A DNA stretch of 37,499 nt, from contig NZ_JAGDXD010000055.1 of assembly GCF_023256255.1 (NCBI RefSeq), positions 1 through 37,499 on the forward strand, given 5' to 3'. The notes under the pieces were generated by a model that was given only the letters and a program-made list of their open reading frames with translations, ran no database searches and was not told where the DNA came from. The translations under genes and the position numbers were made by a program. Source of the stretch: Caldivirga sp. GTDB lineage: Archaea > Thermoproteota > Thermoprotei > Thermoproteales > Thermocladiaceae. This document shows, one piece after another, positions 7,680 to 15,413 of this stretch. How positions within the stretch are numbered: the first letter of the stretch is position 1; the number at the start of each line of letters is the position of its first letter.

Positions 7680-8270
7680 ATGGATCCAAGGGATCAATTA
7701 GTTAAGTACTTTGTTGAGTCATATAATAAGGGATTAAACACACTAATGGGTGGTAATGCAAGCATTAGAATTAATGACGAAGTATTAATAACACCAAGCA
7801 ATGTACCTAAGACTGAGCTAGCAAGCAGTGATATAGTTAAGTTATCAATGAATGGTAGCATTATTGAAGGTACTAGGAAACCTTCAAGTGAATGGAGAAT
7901 GCACTTGTCAATATATAGAGTAAGTGATTATACGGCGGTAATTCATGCACATGCTCCTTCCATAATAACACTATACTTAGCTGGGTTAAGCCTAAACCTT
8001 GATACTGTAAGTGAGGCTAAATCATATATACGTAAGGTTAGTGATGTGAAATTCATTAAGCCCGGCACCCAGGAATTGGCTGATGAAGTATCATTAAGGA
8101 TTAAGGAGGGTGCTGATTTAATAGTTCTCAGGAATCATGGCGTAGTATCCGTTGGTTACTCACTCCCTGAAGCCTTGAATAAGATTGAGGTCGCTGAAGA
8201 TACGGCCAAGATCTTACTTTTCCTATACTTAAGGCAACTAAGTGATGAATCCCTAAAGCCTAGATACTAG
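7680..8270 (+). CDS. Class II aldolase (fuculose-phosphate aldolase-like)
   Basis: A 196-residue class II aldolase/adducin-type protein. The residues of E. coli FucA have clear equivalents: catalytic E71 (in PSSEWRMH), zinc ligands H89 and H91 (VIHAHAP) and H153 (RNHGVVSVG). The N-terminal GGNASIR and ITPSNVPK segments are the phosphate-binding region. It should cleave or form a phosphorylated ketose using zinc; candidates are fuculose- or ribulose-type phosphates. GGTGA upstream of the ATG and an 8-nt gap suggest translation from the same mRNA as the geranylgeranyl reductase, although the metabolic link is unclear. Its end overlaps the convergent membrane protein gene by 18 nt. Confidence 0.75.
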   Translation: MDPRDQLVKYFVESYNKGLNTLMGGNASIRINDEVLITPSNVPKTELASSDIVKLSMNGSIIEGTRKPSSEWRMHLSIYRVSDYTAVIHAHAPSIITLYLAGLSLNLDTVSEAKSYIRKVSDVKFIKPGTQELADEVSLRIKEGADLIVLRNHGVVSVGYSLPEALNKIEVAEDTAKILLFLYLRQLSDESLKPRY

Positions 8271-8531
8271 ATAAAGTATTAGAATACCGCTTAAATTCAT
8301 TACAGTTATAACTAATGCAGGTAAGGCGATGGTCGGCCCCATTCCGGCAACTGCCCAACTGTAGTAGGTTATGGTCATCACTATACTCTCCATGAGGAAT
8401 ACCACTGATACACCTATGAGCATCTTCCCGGTTCTAGTGAATCCAATACCTGTATAGTTCCTGATCATTAACCCAAGTATTAAAACTTGGATAATAGATA
8501 ATGCTATGTTAATACCCCATAGGTAGCCCAT
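8253..8531 (-). CDS. Small membrane protein paired with a winged-helix regulator
   Basis: A 92-residue protein with about three transmembrane helices (roughly residues 8-27, 36-62 and 68-90) and almost no soluble part. It begins with an ATG that shares one base with the TAA of the upstream winged-helix gene (TAATG at 8531), so the two are translated together. Family not recognised. Adjacent repressor/membrane-protein pairs in archaea are often sensor or transporter modules, but that is inference. Confidence 0.6.
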   Translation of the reverse strand: MGYLWGINIALSIIQVLILGLMIRNYTGIGFTRTGKMLIGVSVVFLMESIVMTITYYSWAVAGMGPTIALPALVITVMNLSGILILYLVSRL

Positions 8532-8899
8532 TACTCATCACCCCCAGAATCCTTTAAACCAATAATCCTAACAACATTGATTAAAATACTCCATTTATCA
8601 TTAAGCTCATCACTTATTAGATATGGTGCACCATATCCATCACCAGCCTTAGTAACTAAACCATTCCTCTCCAGTATCTCCAAGTGATATATAACAGTCC
8701 TATAGTTAACATTCAAGAACTTGGCTAATTGGTTAGGGTTCATTGGTCTCTCCCTAAGAGCCTTAAGAATCTTATACCTCATTAAACCACCCCTAGAGCC
8801 ACCTATTAGCCAAATCAACAATCTCCTTAAATCCTTATCGTAACCAATCATTATCAGTTTATTGCTCGTTAGTAGTTTATAAGCATTTATCCTTCTCAT
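8531..8899 (-). CDS. ArsR-like winged-helix transcriptional regulator
   Basis: A 122-residue protein with a winged helix at about residues 38-100: a first helix GGLMRYKILKALRE, a turn (RPMNPNQLAKFLNV), the recognition helix NYRTVIYHLEILERNGLV and a wing TKAGDGYGAPYLI. The pattern 'YRTV.YHL..L..NGLV' is typical of archaeal ArsR/MarR-like regulators. No cysteine metal site is visible, so the effector is unknown. It is the first gene of a two-gene operon with a three-helix membrane protein. The 18 or so residues before the helices may form a dimerisation segment. Specific targets cannot be inferred. Confidence 0.72.
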   Translation of the reverse strand: MRRINAYKLLTSNKLIMIGYDKDLRRLLIWLIGGSRGGLMRYKILKALRERPMNPNQLAKFLNVNYRTVIYHLEILERNGLVTKAGDGYGAPYLISDELNDKWSILINVVRIIGLKDSGGDE

Positions 8900-9036
8900 G
8901 CCGTTTAACCCTAATTAATGACACTTAATAATCTTTTTCACTAATTTATTACAATTCTAGAAACTGACTCATTGAGTGTTTGATTTATAATAAAAACTGA
9001 ATAAAGTTTATTTATACGTTAATGCAATGATGCATC

Positions 9037-10344
9037 ATGGATGCCAAATCCATTAGACTTACAGTTGCCATAGTGGCAGCAATAGTTGGGTTCGCCTTAG
9101 CCGGCTACTTAGCCATAAGGCCACCCATTACTATAACATCAACAGTAACTAGTACAATAACATCACCAGTGACAACAACAGTAACTACGACTACTACAGT
9201 GCCAGCTACGGTGACCACAACAGTCATGCCGCAGTCATCAAGTATGGCTCCTGAACTAATACCAGTTGGAGTTAGGACGATAATGGTTGACGCGGCTAAG
9301 GGGGCAACATTAAGGTTGGGCAACATAATAGTTATAATTAGGCCAGGGACTTACGTTATGACTCCAAGCGGACAGATGCTAAGTTCCTACAACTTCTCAA
9401 TAATAGATTATGAACTTGTTAATATTGGATCACCAATGATGGGTGGGGAACCAGTCTTCGCTTTCGCATATGCGGTCAATGGTAAAGTATCACCAGGCTA
9501 TACCTTCGTCAACCAGGAAGGTAAGCCGTATGCTGTAGTTACAGTGGTTAGAATGCCTAGTACTTGGACATCCTGGACCTGGTTAGGCTTTACACAGGAG
9601 TCTAATGGTACATTAGTTGGTGGTCACTACGTATTTATTGACTCATGGGCTTATGCAGGTTCTGGAATATTCGTCAATTACCAGTTTGTCAAGCCAGTAC
9701 CATGGGTATTCGTTAATACTGGTATGCCAGCATCATCACCGGTCGTTTACACAAAGCCCACTACACCTAACTCAACTGAGGTAACCACCATGACTCCTGA
9801 ATTAATACCAGTAGGTATTGGTACATTAATGGTTAATGCAACCCAGGGAGGTGCCGTGGCGGTTGGTAACATTCTAGCTATAATACTACCTGGTACATAC
9901 GTTAAGACTCCTAGTGGCCAGATTCTGAAGGAGTATAATTTCAGTTTAGTTTACCAAGCAATAATGAATATACCACCGTTAAACATGAGTGGAGTGTATT
10001 ACTGGCCATTGTTTTCATACGCCTTTGCCGTTAATAATCAAATCAACGCGGGTTATACCTTCGTTAATGCAAGTGGATCACCAGTGCCTGTGCTTACTAT
10101 TGCCTTCTTACCATCATGGTTCACTTCATGGACTTGGCTAGGGTACGTGCAATTGCCTGATGGCACGTTACTAGGTGGTAAATACACGTTCCCTAACCCA
10201 TGGATACCTGGGGACGATTACATAGTTAATGTAGTCTTCATAAAGCCAGTGCCTTGGGTATTCTTAGCTGTGGAACATGGCTACGTTAACATGACCAGTA
10301 CCACAACGACCACTACAACATCATCCAGCAGTGGGGGAAGTTGA
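9037..10344 (+). CDS. Thr-rich surface protein with two tandem copies of one domain
   Basis: A 435-residue exported protein. Residues 7-27 form a signal or anchor helix, followed by a linker rich in Thr and Val (about 31-66) likely to be O-glycosylated. Two homologous domains of about 155 residues follow (72-225 and 254-409), each running from PELIPVG to the closing KPVPWVF. A Thr/Ser tail ends the protein. Both copies keep matching landmarks such as GTYV.TPSGQ, GYTFVN and TSWTWLG. A TATA-like box at about 9008-9015 lies some 25 bp before the ATG. No enzyme motif is recognised; a structural envelope or binding role is likely. The neighbouring genes give no functional hint. Confidence 0.65.
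   Translation: MDAKSIRLTVAIVAAIVGFALAGYLAIRPPITITSTVTSTITSPVTTTVTTTTTVPATVTTTVMPQSSSMAPELIPVGVRTIMVDAAKGATLRLGNIIVIIRPGTYVMTPSGQMLSSYNFSIIDYELVNIGSPMMGGEPVFAFAYAVNGKVSPGYTFVNQEGKPYAVVTVVRMPSTWTSWTWLGFTQESNGTLVGGHYVFIDSWAYAGSGIFVNYQFVKPVPWVFVNTGMPASSPVVYTKPTTPNSTEVTTMTPELIPVGIGTLMVNATQGGAVAVGNILAIILPGTYVKTPSGQILKEYNFSLVYQAIMNIPPLNMSGVYYWPLFSYAFAVNNQINAGYTFVNASGSPVPVLTIAFLPSWFTSWTWLGYVQLPDGTLLGGKYTFPNPWIPGDDYIVNVVFIKPVPWVFLAVEHGYVNMTSTTTTTTTSSSSGGS
9250..9711 (+). repeat. Surface-protein domain copy 1
   Basis: First of two diverged direct repeats inside the surface-protein gene (residues 72-225). It is homologous at protein level to 9796-10263; the nucleotide similarity is patchy, so the duplication is old. 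Confidence 0.6.
9796..10263 (+). repeat. Surface-protein domain copy 2
   Basis: Second copy (residues 254-409), with a few more residues in the loop before YAFAVN than copy 1 and the same closing KPVPWVF. Confidence 0.6.
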
Positions 10345-10425
10345 TACGTGTGGGGATAATAATTAACATTTAAGGAACCGATAATTAGCCTCAAACATTT
10401 TTAAATTCATAATTCTTCAATAGGA

Positions 10426-11649
10426 TTATACCTTAATCATATTCAATGCCTTATCAAGAATTACCCTAGCTAACTCCCTTTTATGCGCTGGACCAATCTT
10501 CACGTGGGATCCCTTTTTATCAATAATGTGGTAAGTATCCATCATTGTACCAAAGCCTAATTCAAATACATCATGTGCAATAACCATATCCCATGATCCT
10601 TCCTTCATCCTATTTAATGCCCTTCTTAATAAGTCATCTTCACCCACATTAACCTCAGCCTTATAACCCACAACTACTGTACTTGGGGAGGCAGCCTTAG
10701 CGTCATTAATAATCTTGGGTGCCTTAACCAGGGTAATTGCAACATTCTCAACATCACTGCTTAACTTACCCTTAACCCTATCCCTAACGTAGAAGTCTAA
10801 TGGCGCAGCGGCGAAAATTGCCATATGTATTTGCCTACTCTTCAATAAATTTATTACGGCATCACGCATATCTAATACACTTGTTACATTAATAACCTTG
10901 ATACTGCTTGGATACCTTATGTTAACTGGCCCTGATATTACATAAACCTCAGCACCCCTTGCAGCAGCCTCTCTAGCAATGTAATAACCAGTTAATCCAC
11001 TACTTGGTGTAGTAATATACTTAACATCATCTATGTATTCCCTGGTTGGACCTGATGTAACTAATACCCTTAATCCACTCATGTTTTTAGGTGATGTTAA
11101 ATCTATGGTGGATTCAATAATTTCATCAGTAGGCGGTATTTTGGCCTTACCTTCCTCAATAACTGGCTCAATGAAGTTTACGCCAAGATTTCTTAATTTC
11201 TCCACATTACCTTTTACAATTGGGTTACTCCACATGTTGAGGTTCATGGCTGGAACCATTAGTATTGGCTTACCAGCACCCATAGCAACTGTTAAGCATA
11301 GTGATACTGGTGAATCAGTTATACCACCGGCAACCTTACCTATTAGGTTAGCTGTCGCTGGCGCTGTTACAATTACATCAGAGTTGGCGCATATGTTGAC
11401 ATGCTCAGCGTAACCACTTAACTCTGTCAATGGACTATTGCCAGTGGCCCACTGCATTATTAGTGGGTTTAATAGTCTTGAGGCGGTCTTACTCATGAAA
11501 ACAGTCACGAATGCTCCATGCCTAATTAATCCCCTTGCAACGTCAGGTATCCTGTATATTGATACACCACCAGTGATAGTTAGTACTATTCTCTTACCGT
11601 CAAGTAATTTACTTAAGCTGCCTCTAATGGTCTCAACATTCTCACTCAC
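10426..11649 (-). CDS. coaBC: Bifunctional CoaBC (PPC decarboxylase / phosphopantothenate-cysteine ligase)
   Basis: A 407-residue fusion for two steps of coenzyme A synthesis. The N-terminal flavodoxin-like CoaC half (to about 185) has the active-site His at H83 (AEHVNI), APATANLIGK and PAMNLNMW (residues 133-140). The C-terminal CoaB half begins near VLVTSGPTREYIDDVKYIT and carries TPSSGLTG for nucleotide binding and a Lys-rich VKGKLSS segment. It forms phosphopantothenoylcysteine and decarboxylates it to 4'-phosphopantetheine. The start is GTG at 11649, with a TATA-like box at about 11669-11680, 25 bp upstream. It stands alone. The product CoA serves the POR complex encoded at 15.4-18.4 kb. 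Confidence 0.9.
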   Translation of the reverse strand: MSENVETIRGSLSKLLDGKRIVLTITGGVSIYRIPDVARGLIRHGAFVTVFMSKTASRLLNPLIMQWATGNSPLTELSGYAEHVNICANSDVIVTAPATANLIGKVAGGITDSPVSLCLTVAMGAGKPILMVPAMNLNMWSNPIVKGNVEKLRNLGVNFIEPVIEEGKAKIPPTDEIIESTIDLTSPKNMSGLRVLVTSGPTREYIDDVKYITTPSSGLTGYYIAREAAARGAEVYVISGPVNIRYPSSIKVINVTSVLDMRDAVINLLKSRQIHMAIFAAAPLDFYVRDRVKGKLSSDVENVAITLVKAPKIINDAKAASPSTVVVGYKAEVNVGEDDLLRRALNRMKEGSWDMVIAHDVFELGFGTMMDTYHIIDKKGSHVKIGPAHKRELARVILDKALNMIKV

Positions 11650-11741
11650 GCTAGAGCGTTAATATGGCCTTTAATAAGAATTAGCATCATTATTACCAGA
11701 ACGATAAATTTATTTAGTTTCTATGCGGTAATTAATGCCTA

Positions 11742-12941
11742 ATGATAAGTACTGACGGCGTATTAATAACGCTCGCATTAATCATCTTGATTGGTTACGT
11801 TGGAGATTACCTATTCAGGTTAACTAGGGTACCTGAGGCAGTAATATTAATGCTCATAGGTGTATTACTCGTACCCATTGGACATGTTATCCCCGTGAAG
11901 TATGTTACGTTACTTAGGGATTTAGCCCCCCTCTTTGGTGATATAGCCCTAGTAATGATAATGTTTGATGGTGGACGTAGGATAAGCTTCAGGACCCCAA
12001 TATCATCAAGTGGCCTTGGTTTAGCATTAGCAACCCTAGATGTAGCCATACCATCCGTACTCTTAGCCGTTGTAATGTACTCCTTCTTCAACTGGCCTCT
12101 TGTGTACGGTGCAATACTAGGCGCAATACTAGGTGAAACAACCACAACCGTTATTGTACCATTAGCCACTAGGTTAGTTATAAATGATGAAACTTACAAT
12201 ACCATAGTTATAGAGGCTACGTTTAACTCAGTTGTATCCATTCTATTCTTTTACCTCCTAACCATACTTCTAACAGGGCATTTCTCAATCTTATCCTATA
12301 CTAGGTATGTTATATCCTACTTCAGTATTGCAGTATTCCTAGGCTTAATCGCAGGCATGCTGTGGTTACTGGCGTTAAACTGGATTAGGAGTACTAAGGC
12401 TTATGTGGTTACAATAGGGATAGCCTTCCTACTCTATGGTATAGTTGACTTACTAGGCGGTGCAGCAGTTGTTGCTGTCCTCATATTTGCAGTAATCATA
12501 GGTAATCACGAAGTCATAAGTGAATACATGGGGTTAAGGCTCAACATCAGTGAAGAGAGACTTAACATAGTTGAGAGCGAGTTGGAGTTCCTAGTTAGGA
12601 CATTCTTCTACGTCCTAATAGGCATGATCTCAATAATATCACTATACTATGCGCTTTTAGCATTAGTGGTCACTGGGGTTCTCTTAGCCATTAGGTACAT
12701 TGAAATATTCTCAGTAGTTAGGGATAGTAAAGCATCTAATTTACTATTTGCCCTAGCTCCAAGGGGTTTAACGGCGGCGGTATTGGCCAGTATATTCCTT
12801 AACATGAATTATCAACCATACTCAAGCTACATATTTCTAGTAACCTTCATGGTCATAATATTCACTAATATTGTCTCAAGTGGGTTACTATCAATTATGG
12901 TTAAGGCATCAGTGAAGAGTGAGGAGCAAAAAGTAGAGTAA
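11742..12941 (+). CDS. Cation/proton antiporter (CPA family)
   Basis: A 399-residue protein with about 11-12 transmembrane helices of the NhaP/Kef-type CPA superfamily. Landmarks are FDGGRRIS after TM3, GAILGETTTTVIVPLATR in the helix that usually carries the ion-binding acidic residue, and APRGLTAAVLAS near the C-terminus, a common CPA1 signature. In the ion-binding helix the usual Asp is replaced by Glu followed by threonines. It should exchange Na+ or K+ for protons across the membrane. No regulatory RCK/TrkA domain is attached. A TATA-like ATAAATTTATT at 11704-11714 precedes the ATG by about 30 bp. Confidence 0.8.
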   Translation: MISTDGVLITLALIILIGYVGDYLFRLTRVPEAVILMLIGVLLVPIGHVIPVKYVTLLRDLAPLFGDIALVMIMFDGGRRISFRTPISSSGLGLALATLDVAIPSVLLAVVMYSFFNWPLVYGAILGAILGETTTTVIVPLATRLVINDETYNTIVIEATFNSVVSILFFYLLTILLTGHFSILSYTRYVISYFSIAVFLGLIAGMLWLLALNWIRSTKAYVVTIGIAFLLYGIVDLLGGAAVVAVLIFAVIIGNHEVISEYMGLRLNISEERLNIVESELEFLVRTFFYVLIGMISIISLYYALLALVVTGVLLAIRYIEIFSVVRDSKASNLLFALAPRGLTAAVLASIFLNMNYQPYSSYIFLVTFMVIIFTNIVSSGLLSIMVKASVKSEEQKVE

Positions 12942-12989
12942 CCATTGGGGGAAGTAAGGTTTTTAACACCAACTATCCACTGAGGTTTA

Positions 12990-13202
12990 ATGAGTATTCC
13001 AGGTGAGACTGAACAAAGGATTGTCTGCCCATACTGTGGTTTAACAGACTGGGTTCTAGTTCAACCAATTAATAGGAGGGATAGTAGAGGGTTCCTAGTG
13101 AGCGTCATGCTCTGCAAGTGCAATAACTGTGGAAGAGTGTTCTATTTATTTAAGTATAGGTTTAGAAGCATACCGTATAAGCTTGAAAACCTGGCTGCCT
13201 AA
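12990..13202 (+). CDS. Small zinc-ribbon protein
   Basis: A 70-residue protein with two cysteine pairs, C13-P-Y-C16 and C44/C47 (CKCNNCG), the knuckles of a zinc ribbon. A basic segment follows (KYRFRSIPYK). Such small ribbons bind nucleic acids or proteins; the partner is unknown. It has its own TATA-like GTTTTTAAC at 12959-12967, 27 bp before the ATG, and is followed by the histone gene after 111 bp with a separate promoter. Confidence 0.65.
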   Translation: MSIPGETEQRIVCPYCGLTDWVLVQPINRRDSRGFLVSVMLCKCNNCGRVFYLFKYRFRSIPYKLENLAA

Positions 13203-13282
13203 TGTTAATTCAACGTTTACTACAATGTGATTACATTATAGATGATGGTTGAAAGAGATAGCACTAATGTTTTAAGAGTAAG

Positions 13283-13292
13283 GTTTATATAA
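13283..13292 (+). promoter_or_regulatory. Promoter of the histone-methyltransferase operon
   Basis: A strong TATA box, GTTTATATAA, centred about 26 bp before the histone ATG at 13314, so the mRNA is likely leaderless. No promoter is visible inside the histone gene for the overlapping methyltransferase gene. Confidence 0.6.
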
Positions 13293-13313
13293 TGTTAATT
13301 AATCTAACTAATC

Positions 13314-13538
13314 ATGCCTGAAATACCACTAGCTCCCATAGAGAGAATCTTCAAAAAAGCAGGAGCAGAGAGAGTCGGAGAGGATGCAGTGATTGCGTTA
13401 AGGGATGTGCTTGAGAACGTAGCTTACGAAGTTTCAGTTAAGAGCATTGAACTGGCGAAGCATGCTGGTAGAAAAACAGTAAGCGCGGATGACGTTAAGG
13501 CTGTTGTAAGGATTTTCAGGTGCATTAACTTATCATGA
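13314..13538 (+). CDS. Archaeal histone
   Basis: A 74-residue HMf-type histone. It contains the N-terminal PLAPIERIFKKAGAERV segment, loop 1 AERV (residues 18-21), the long central helix (about 25-51), loop 2 GRKT (52-55) and the final ADDVKAVVRIF helix. Histone dimers and multimers wrap DNA, and these loops contact the DNA backbone. Histones are found in some Thermoproteales lineages but not in Sulfolobus. Compared with HMf-type histones (about 66-69 residues) it has a short C-terminal extension, RCINLS, with a Cys at position 70. The stop codon overlaps the next ATG (ATGA at 13535), so histone and methyltransferase are probably translationally coupled. Lysines at 14, 15, 43, 49, 54 and 62 are possible modification sites. 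Confidence 0.93.
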   Translation: MPEIPLAPIERIFKKAGAERVGEDAVIALRDVLENVAYEVSVKSIELAKHAGRKTVSADDVKAVVRIFRCINLS

Positions 13539-14002
13539 ACGTTAAGGTACCCTACGTACCAACCCCAACGTCGGTAGCCATGGAGATTATTAGACGGGCT
13601 AAACCACAGCCGGGTGAAGTAATTGTTGATGCTGGAGCAGGGGAGTGTAACATTGTCATTGAGGCCGCAAGAATATTTGAATTAATCGGATTAGGTGTGG
13701 AGAGGGATCCAGTACTCGTTAAGAGGTGCCTTGAGAAGATTAATGCGGAGGGCTTACGTGGGAGAGTCTACGTTGTATGGGGTGATATCTTTCAATTTAA
13801 TTACTCAATAGCCGACATAGTTTACCTGTACCTAGGAACTGATGTTAATAAGGAGCTTGCGCCCATACTGTTCAACACACTTAAGAGGGGAGCGAGGGTA
13901 GTCTCTCATGATTTTGAAATACCAGGTTATAGGCCTGTTGAGTCAGGTTCAGTAAAGGGGCCCTTAAGGGAACATAGGTACTACCTGTATATTAAAACCT
14001 AG
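13535..14002 (+). CDS. aKMT-like protein lysine methyltransferase
   Basis: A 155-residue class I SAM-dependent methyltransferase. It starts VPYVPTP, has SAM motif I VDAGAGE (residues 31-37), the acidic E56 after strand 2, GD at 83-84, YLYLGTDVNKEL (98-108) and VVSHDFEIPGY (122-132). From memory of the family, these features closely match Sulfolobus aKMT4, a DOT1-like enzyme that methylates lysines of Cren7 and other proteins; no alignment was run. It acts in the cytoplasm, presumably on chromatin or abundant basic proteins. Its ATG overlaps the histone TGA by 4 nt, which places it under histone control. A different protein substrate, or a small molecule, remains possible. Confidence 0.75.
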   Translation: MNVKVPYVPTPTSVAMEIIRRAKPQPGEVIVDAGAGECNIVIEAARIFELIGLGVERDPVLVKRCLEKINAEGLRGRVYVVWGDIFQFNYSIADIVYLYLGTDVNKELAPILFNTLKRGARVVSHDFEIPGYRPVESGSVKGPLREHRYYLYIKT

Positions 14003-14013
14003 TGAATTCAAGC

Positions 14014-14661
14014 CTAATCCTCACCGTTGAATTTTGATTCTAGAATCCTCCTAATCATCAACATACTTGAGGATGAAAGCCCACTTAGCTTAATGGGCCA
14101 CTGCCTATAGTTATTTAACGCATTCAATGGTGTTCCATAGATTTTAAGTAACTTGACTGCTCTCTTAACCCCTATTCCTGGTAATGATGAAAGTAGGGAA
14201 ACCTGCATATAACTGGTTGATTCACTCTTCCTCCTATTACTTATCTTAATTAAGCCGGGTGACGCCAATGCAAGGGAGTAAAGTGCCTGAGCTGTATCCC
14301 GCTCATCCCTGGCCCAAAGGATCCTAAGCCCACTCCTACTTACCTTAACTAAGGCTCCAATTAACGCACCCCTACTAATGCCCCTCATCGATACTGTCGA
14401 CCATAAGTCACCCTCGATGATTATGTAGGGTTCTTGGTAAGACTCAATTAGGTTACTGGCCTGCTGAAATAACCTACCGTCAATAATAGAGTTAATTAAA
14501 TCCATAGTCCTCTTACGCTCCACAGCAACCTCGCTTGAAACCACGTAATCACCAACAGTTAAAGTGGATACTAGCACACTGCATCCAAGCTCCTTTAAAG
14601 CACTTATAACTGCTTGAGCAGTCTCATGCTCCCTCGAATCCACAACAATACTACACCCCAA
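14014..14661 (-). CDS. xpf: XPF/ERCC4-type structure-specific nuclease (short crenarchaeal form)
   Basis: A 215-residue nuclease without the helicase part found in euryarchaeal Hef, as is usual in crenarchaea. The ERCC4 domain carries VVDSRE (D8), GDYVV (37-41), the catalytic VERKRTMD (47-54) and the SIIDGRLFQQ segment. The C-terminal helix-hairpin-helix pair includes SLPGIGVKRAVKLLKIYG and LSGLSSSSMLMIRRIL. It cuts branched DNA and in Sulfolobus works with PCNA. A TGA lies two codons before TTG 14661, and the family motif begins almost at once, so the TTG is the most likely start. A TATA-like TTTAAATAA at about 14690-14699 would give a leader of roughly 8 nt. Confidence 0.87.
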   Translation of the reverse strand: MGCSIVVDSREHETAQAVISALKELGCSVLVSTLTVGDYVVSSEVAVERKRTMDLINSIIDGRLFQQASNLIESYQEPYIIIEGDLWSTVSMRGISRGALIGALVKVSRSGLRILWARDERDTAQALYSLALASPGLIKISNRRKSESTSYMQVSLLSSLPGIGVKRAVKLLKIYGTPLNALNNYRQWPIKLSGLSSSSMLMIRRILESKFNGED

Positions 14662-14735
14662 TTTAGATCAGGCGTGATCCCTCATGTGGGTTTAAATAAG
14701 TTTAACAATTAGGAAAACAATGTAGGTAATCATGA

Positions 14736-14809
14736 AGCCCCGGCCGGGATTCGAACCCGGGACCTCCTCATTACCAGTGAGGCGCTCCGCCAGGCTGAGC
14801 TACCGGGGC
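14736..14809 (-). tRNA. tRNA-Thr(GGT), no intron
   Basis: All arms fold: acceptor GCCCCGG/CCGGGGC, D stem GCTC/GAGC, anticodon stem CCTCA/TGAGG with loop CTGGTAA (anticodon GGT), variable loop AGGTC and T arm CCGGG-TTCGAAT-CCCGG. The discriminator is U73, usual for archaeal tRNA-Thr. CCA is not encoded. It is 74 nt. The upstream TATA-like TTTAAAAAAT at about 14841-14850 implies a short 5' leader for RNase P. Confidence 0.95.
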
Positions 14810-14873
14810 TATGCGGACCTTGCATCACTGATTCCCGTATTTTTTAAATTTTTCCCATTAAGTAGACCTTACC

Positions 14874-14911
14874 TACACTTATTGATCATGGTGCAAAACT
14901 GAGTAAGTGTA
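14874..14911. repeat. 8-bp inverted repeat between L12 and tRNA-Thr
   Basis: TACACTTA (14874-14881) and its exact complement TAAGTGTA (14904-14911) around a 22-nt loop. It lies about 40 nt downstream of the L12 stop codon in the direction of transcription, so it could be a 3' UTR hairpin. The loop is long and no T-run follows closely. Confidence 0.25.
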
Positions 14912-14949
14912 CATGTGATTTTAAGGCGTATTAAGGTGAGGTTATTTTA

Positions 14950-15273
14950 TTAACCGAATAGTGAGGCAAGGCTCTCCAATGTTTCCTCCTCCTTCTTCTC
15001 CTCAGCCTTCTTCTCCTCTGCCTTAGCCTCAGCCGGCTTAGCCTCGGCTGCCTGAGGTGCTGCCTGTGGGGCAGCTGATGGTGCAGTAACTGGTACTGCC
15101 GCCGCTGTCTTTATTGCCTCATCTATGTTAACCTCCTTTACTGCTGAGACTAGGGCCTTAACCTTAACTTCATCTACCTGTATACCTGCTGATTGAAGTA
15201 TCTTAGTTACATTATCCTCCGTTATTGGTTGCTTTGCGTAGTGCAGTAGTAATGCTGCATACACGTACTCCAT
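14950..15273 (-). CDS. rpl12: Ribosomal protein L12 (P1 stalk protein)
   Basis: A 107-residue archaeal P1/L12 stalk protein. The N-terminal dimerisation domain (MEYVYAALLLHY to about 58) is followed by an Ala/Pro hinge (about 60-80), a highly charged AEEKKAEEKK segment and the conserved factor-binding tail LESLASLFG. It recruits translation factors to the large ribosomal subunit. Two earlier in-frame codons (GTG-GTT at 15279-15274) could add two residues, but the TATA-like TTTAAAAAGG at about 15293-15302 lies 25 bp from the ATG at 15273, and family members start at MEY. It is encoded alone rather than with L10/L1. Confidence 0.93.
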   Translation of the reverse strand: MEYVYAALLLHYAKQPITEDNVTKILQSAGIQVDEVKVKALVSAVKEVNIDEAIKTAAAVPVTAPSAAPQAAPQAAEAKPAEAKAEEKKAEEKKEEETLESLASLFG

Positions 15274-15377
15274 AACCACCTTTACTGAAGAGCCTTTTTA
15301 AAGCTAACCACAATGATTGTTCGACTACTATTTATTACTATATAATATATATTTAATTATATTAATTTGTGAGAAAG

Positions 15378-15388
15378 ATTTATAAAAC
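15378..15388 (+). promoter_or_regulatory. Promoter of the porGDAB operon
   Basis: TTTATAAAACT centred about 31 bp before the first porG ATG. No other TATA box is needed, since porG, porD, porA and porB follow with gaps of 0-2 nt. Confidence 0.5.
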
Positions 15389-15413
15389 TTAGTAGACTAA
15401 CCTCCCGGTAGCT

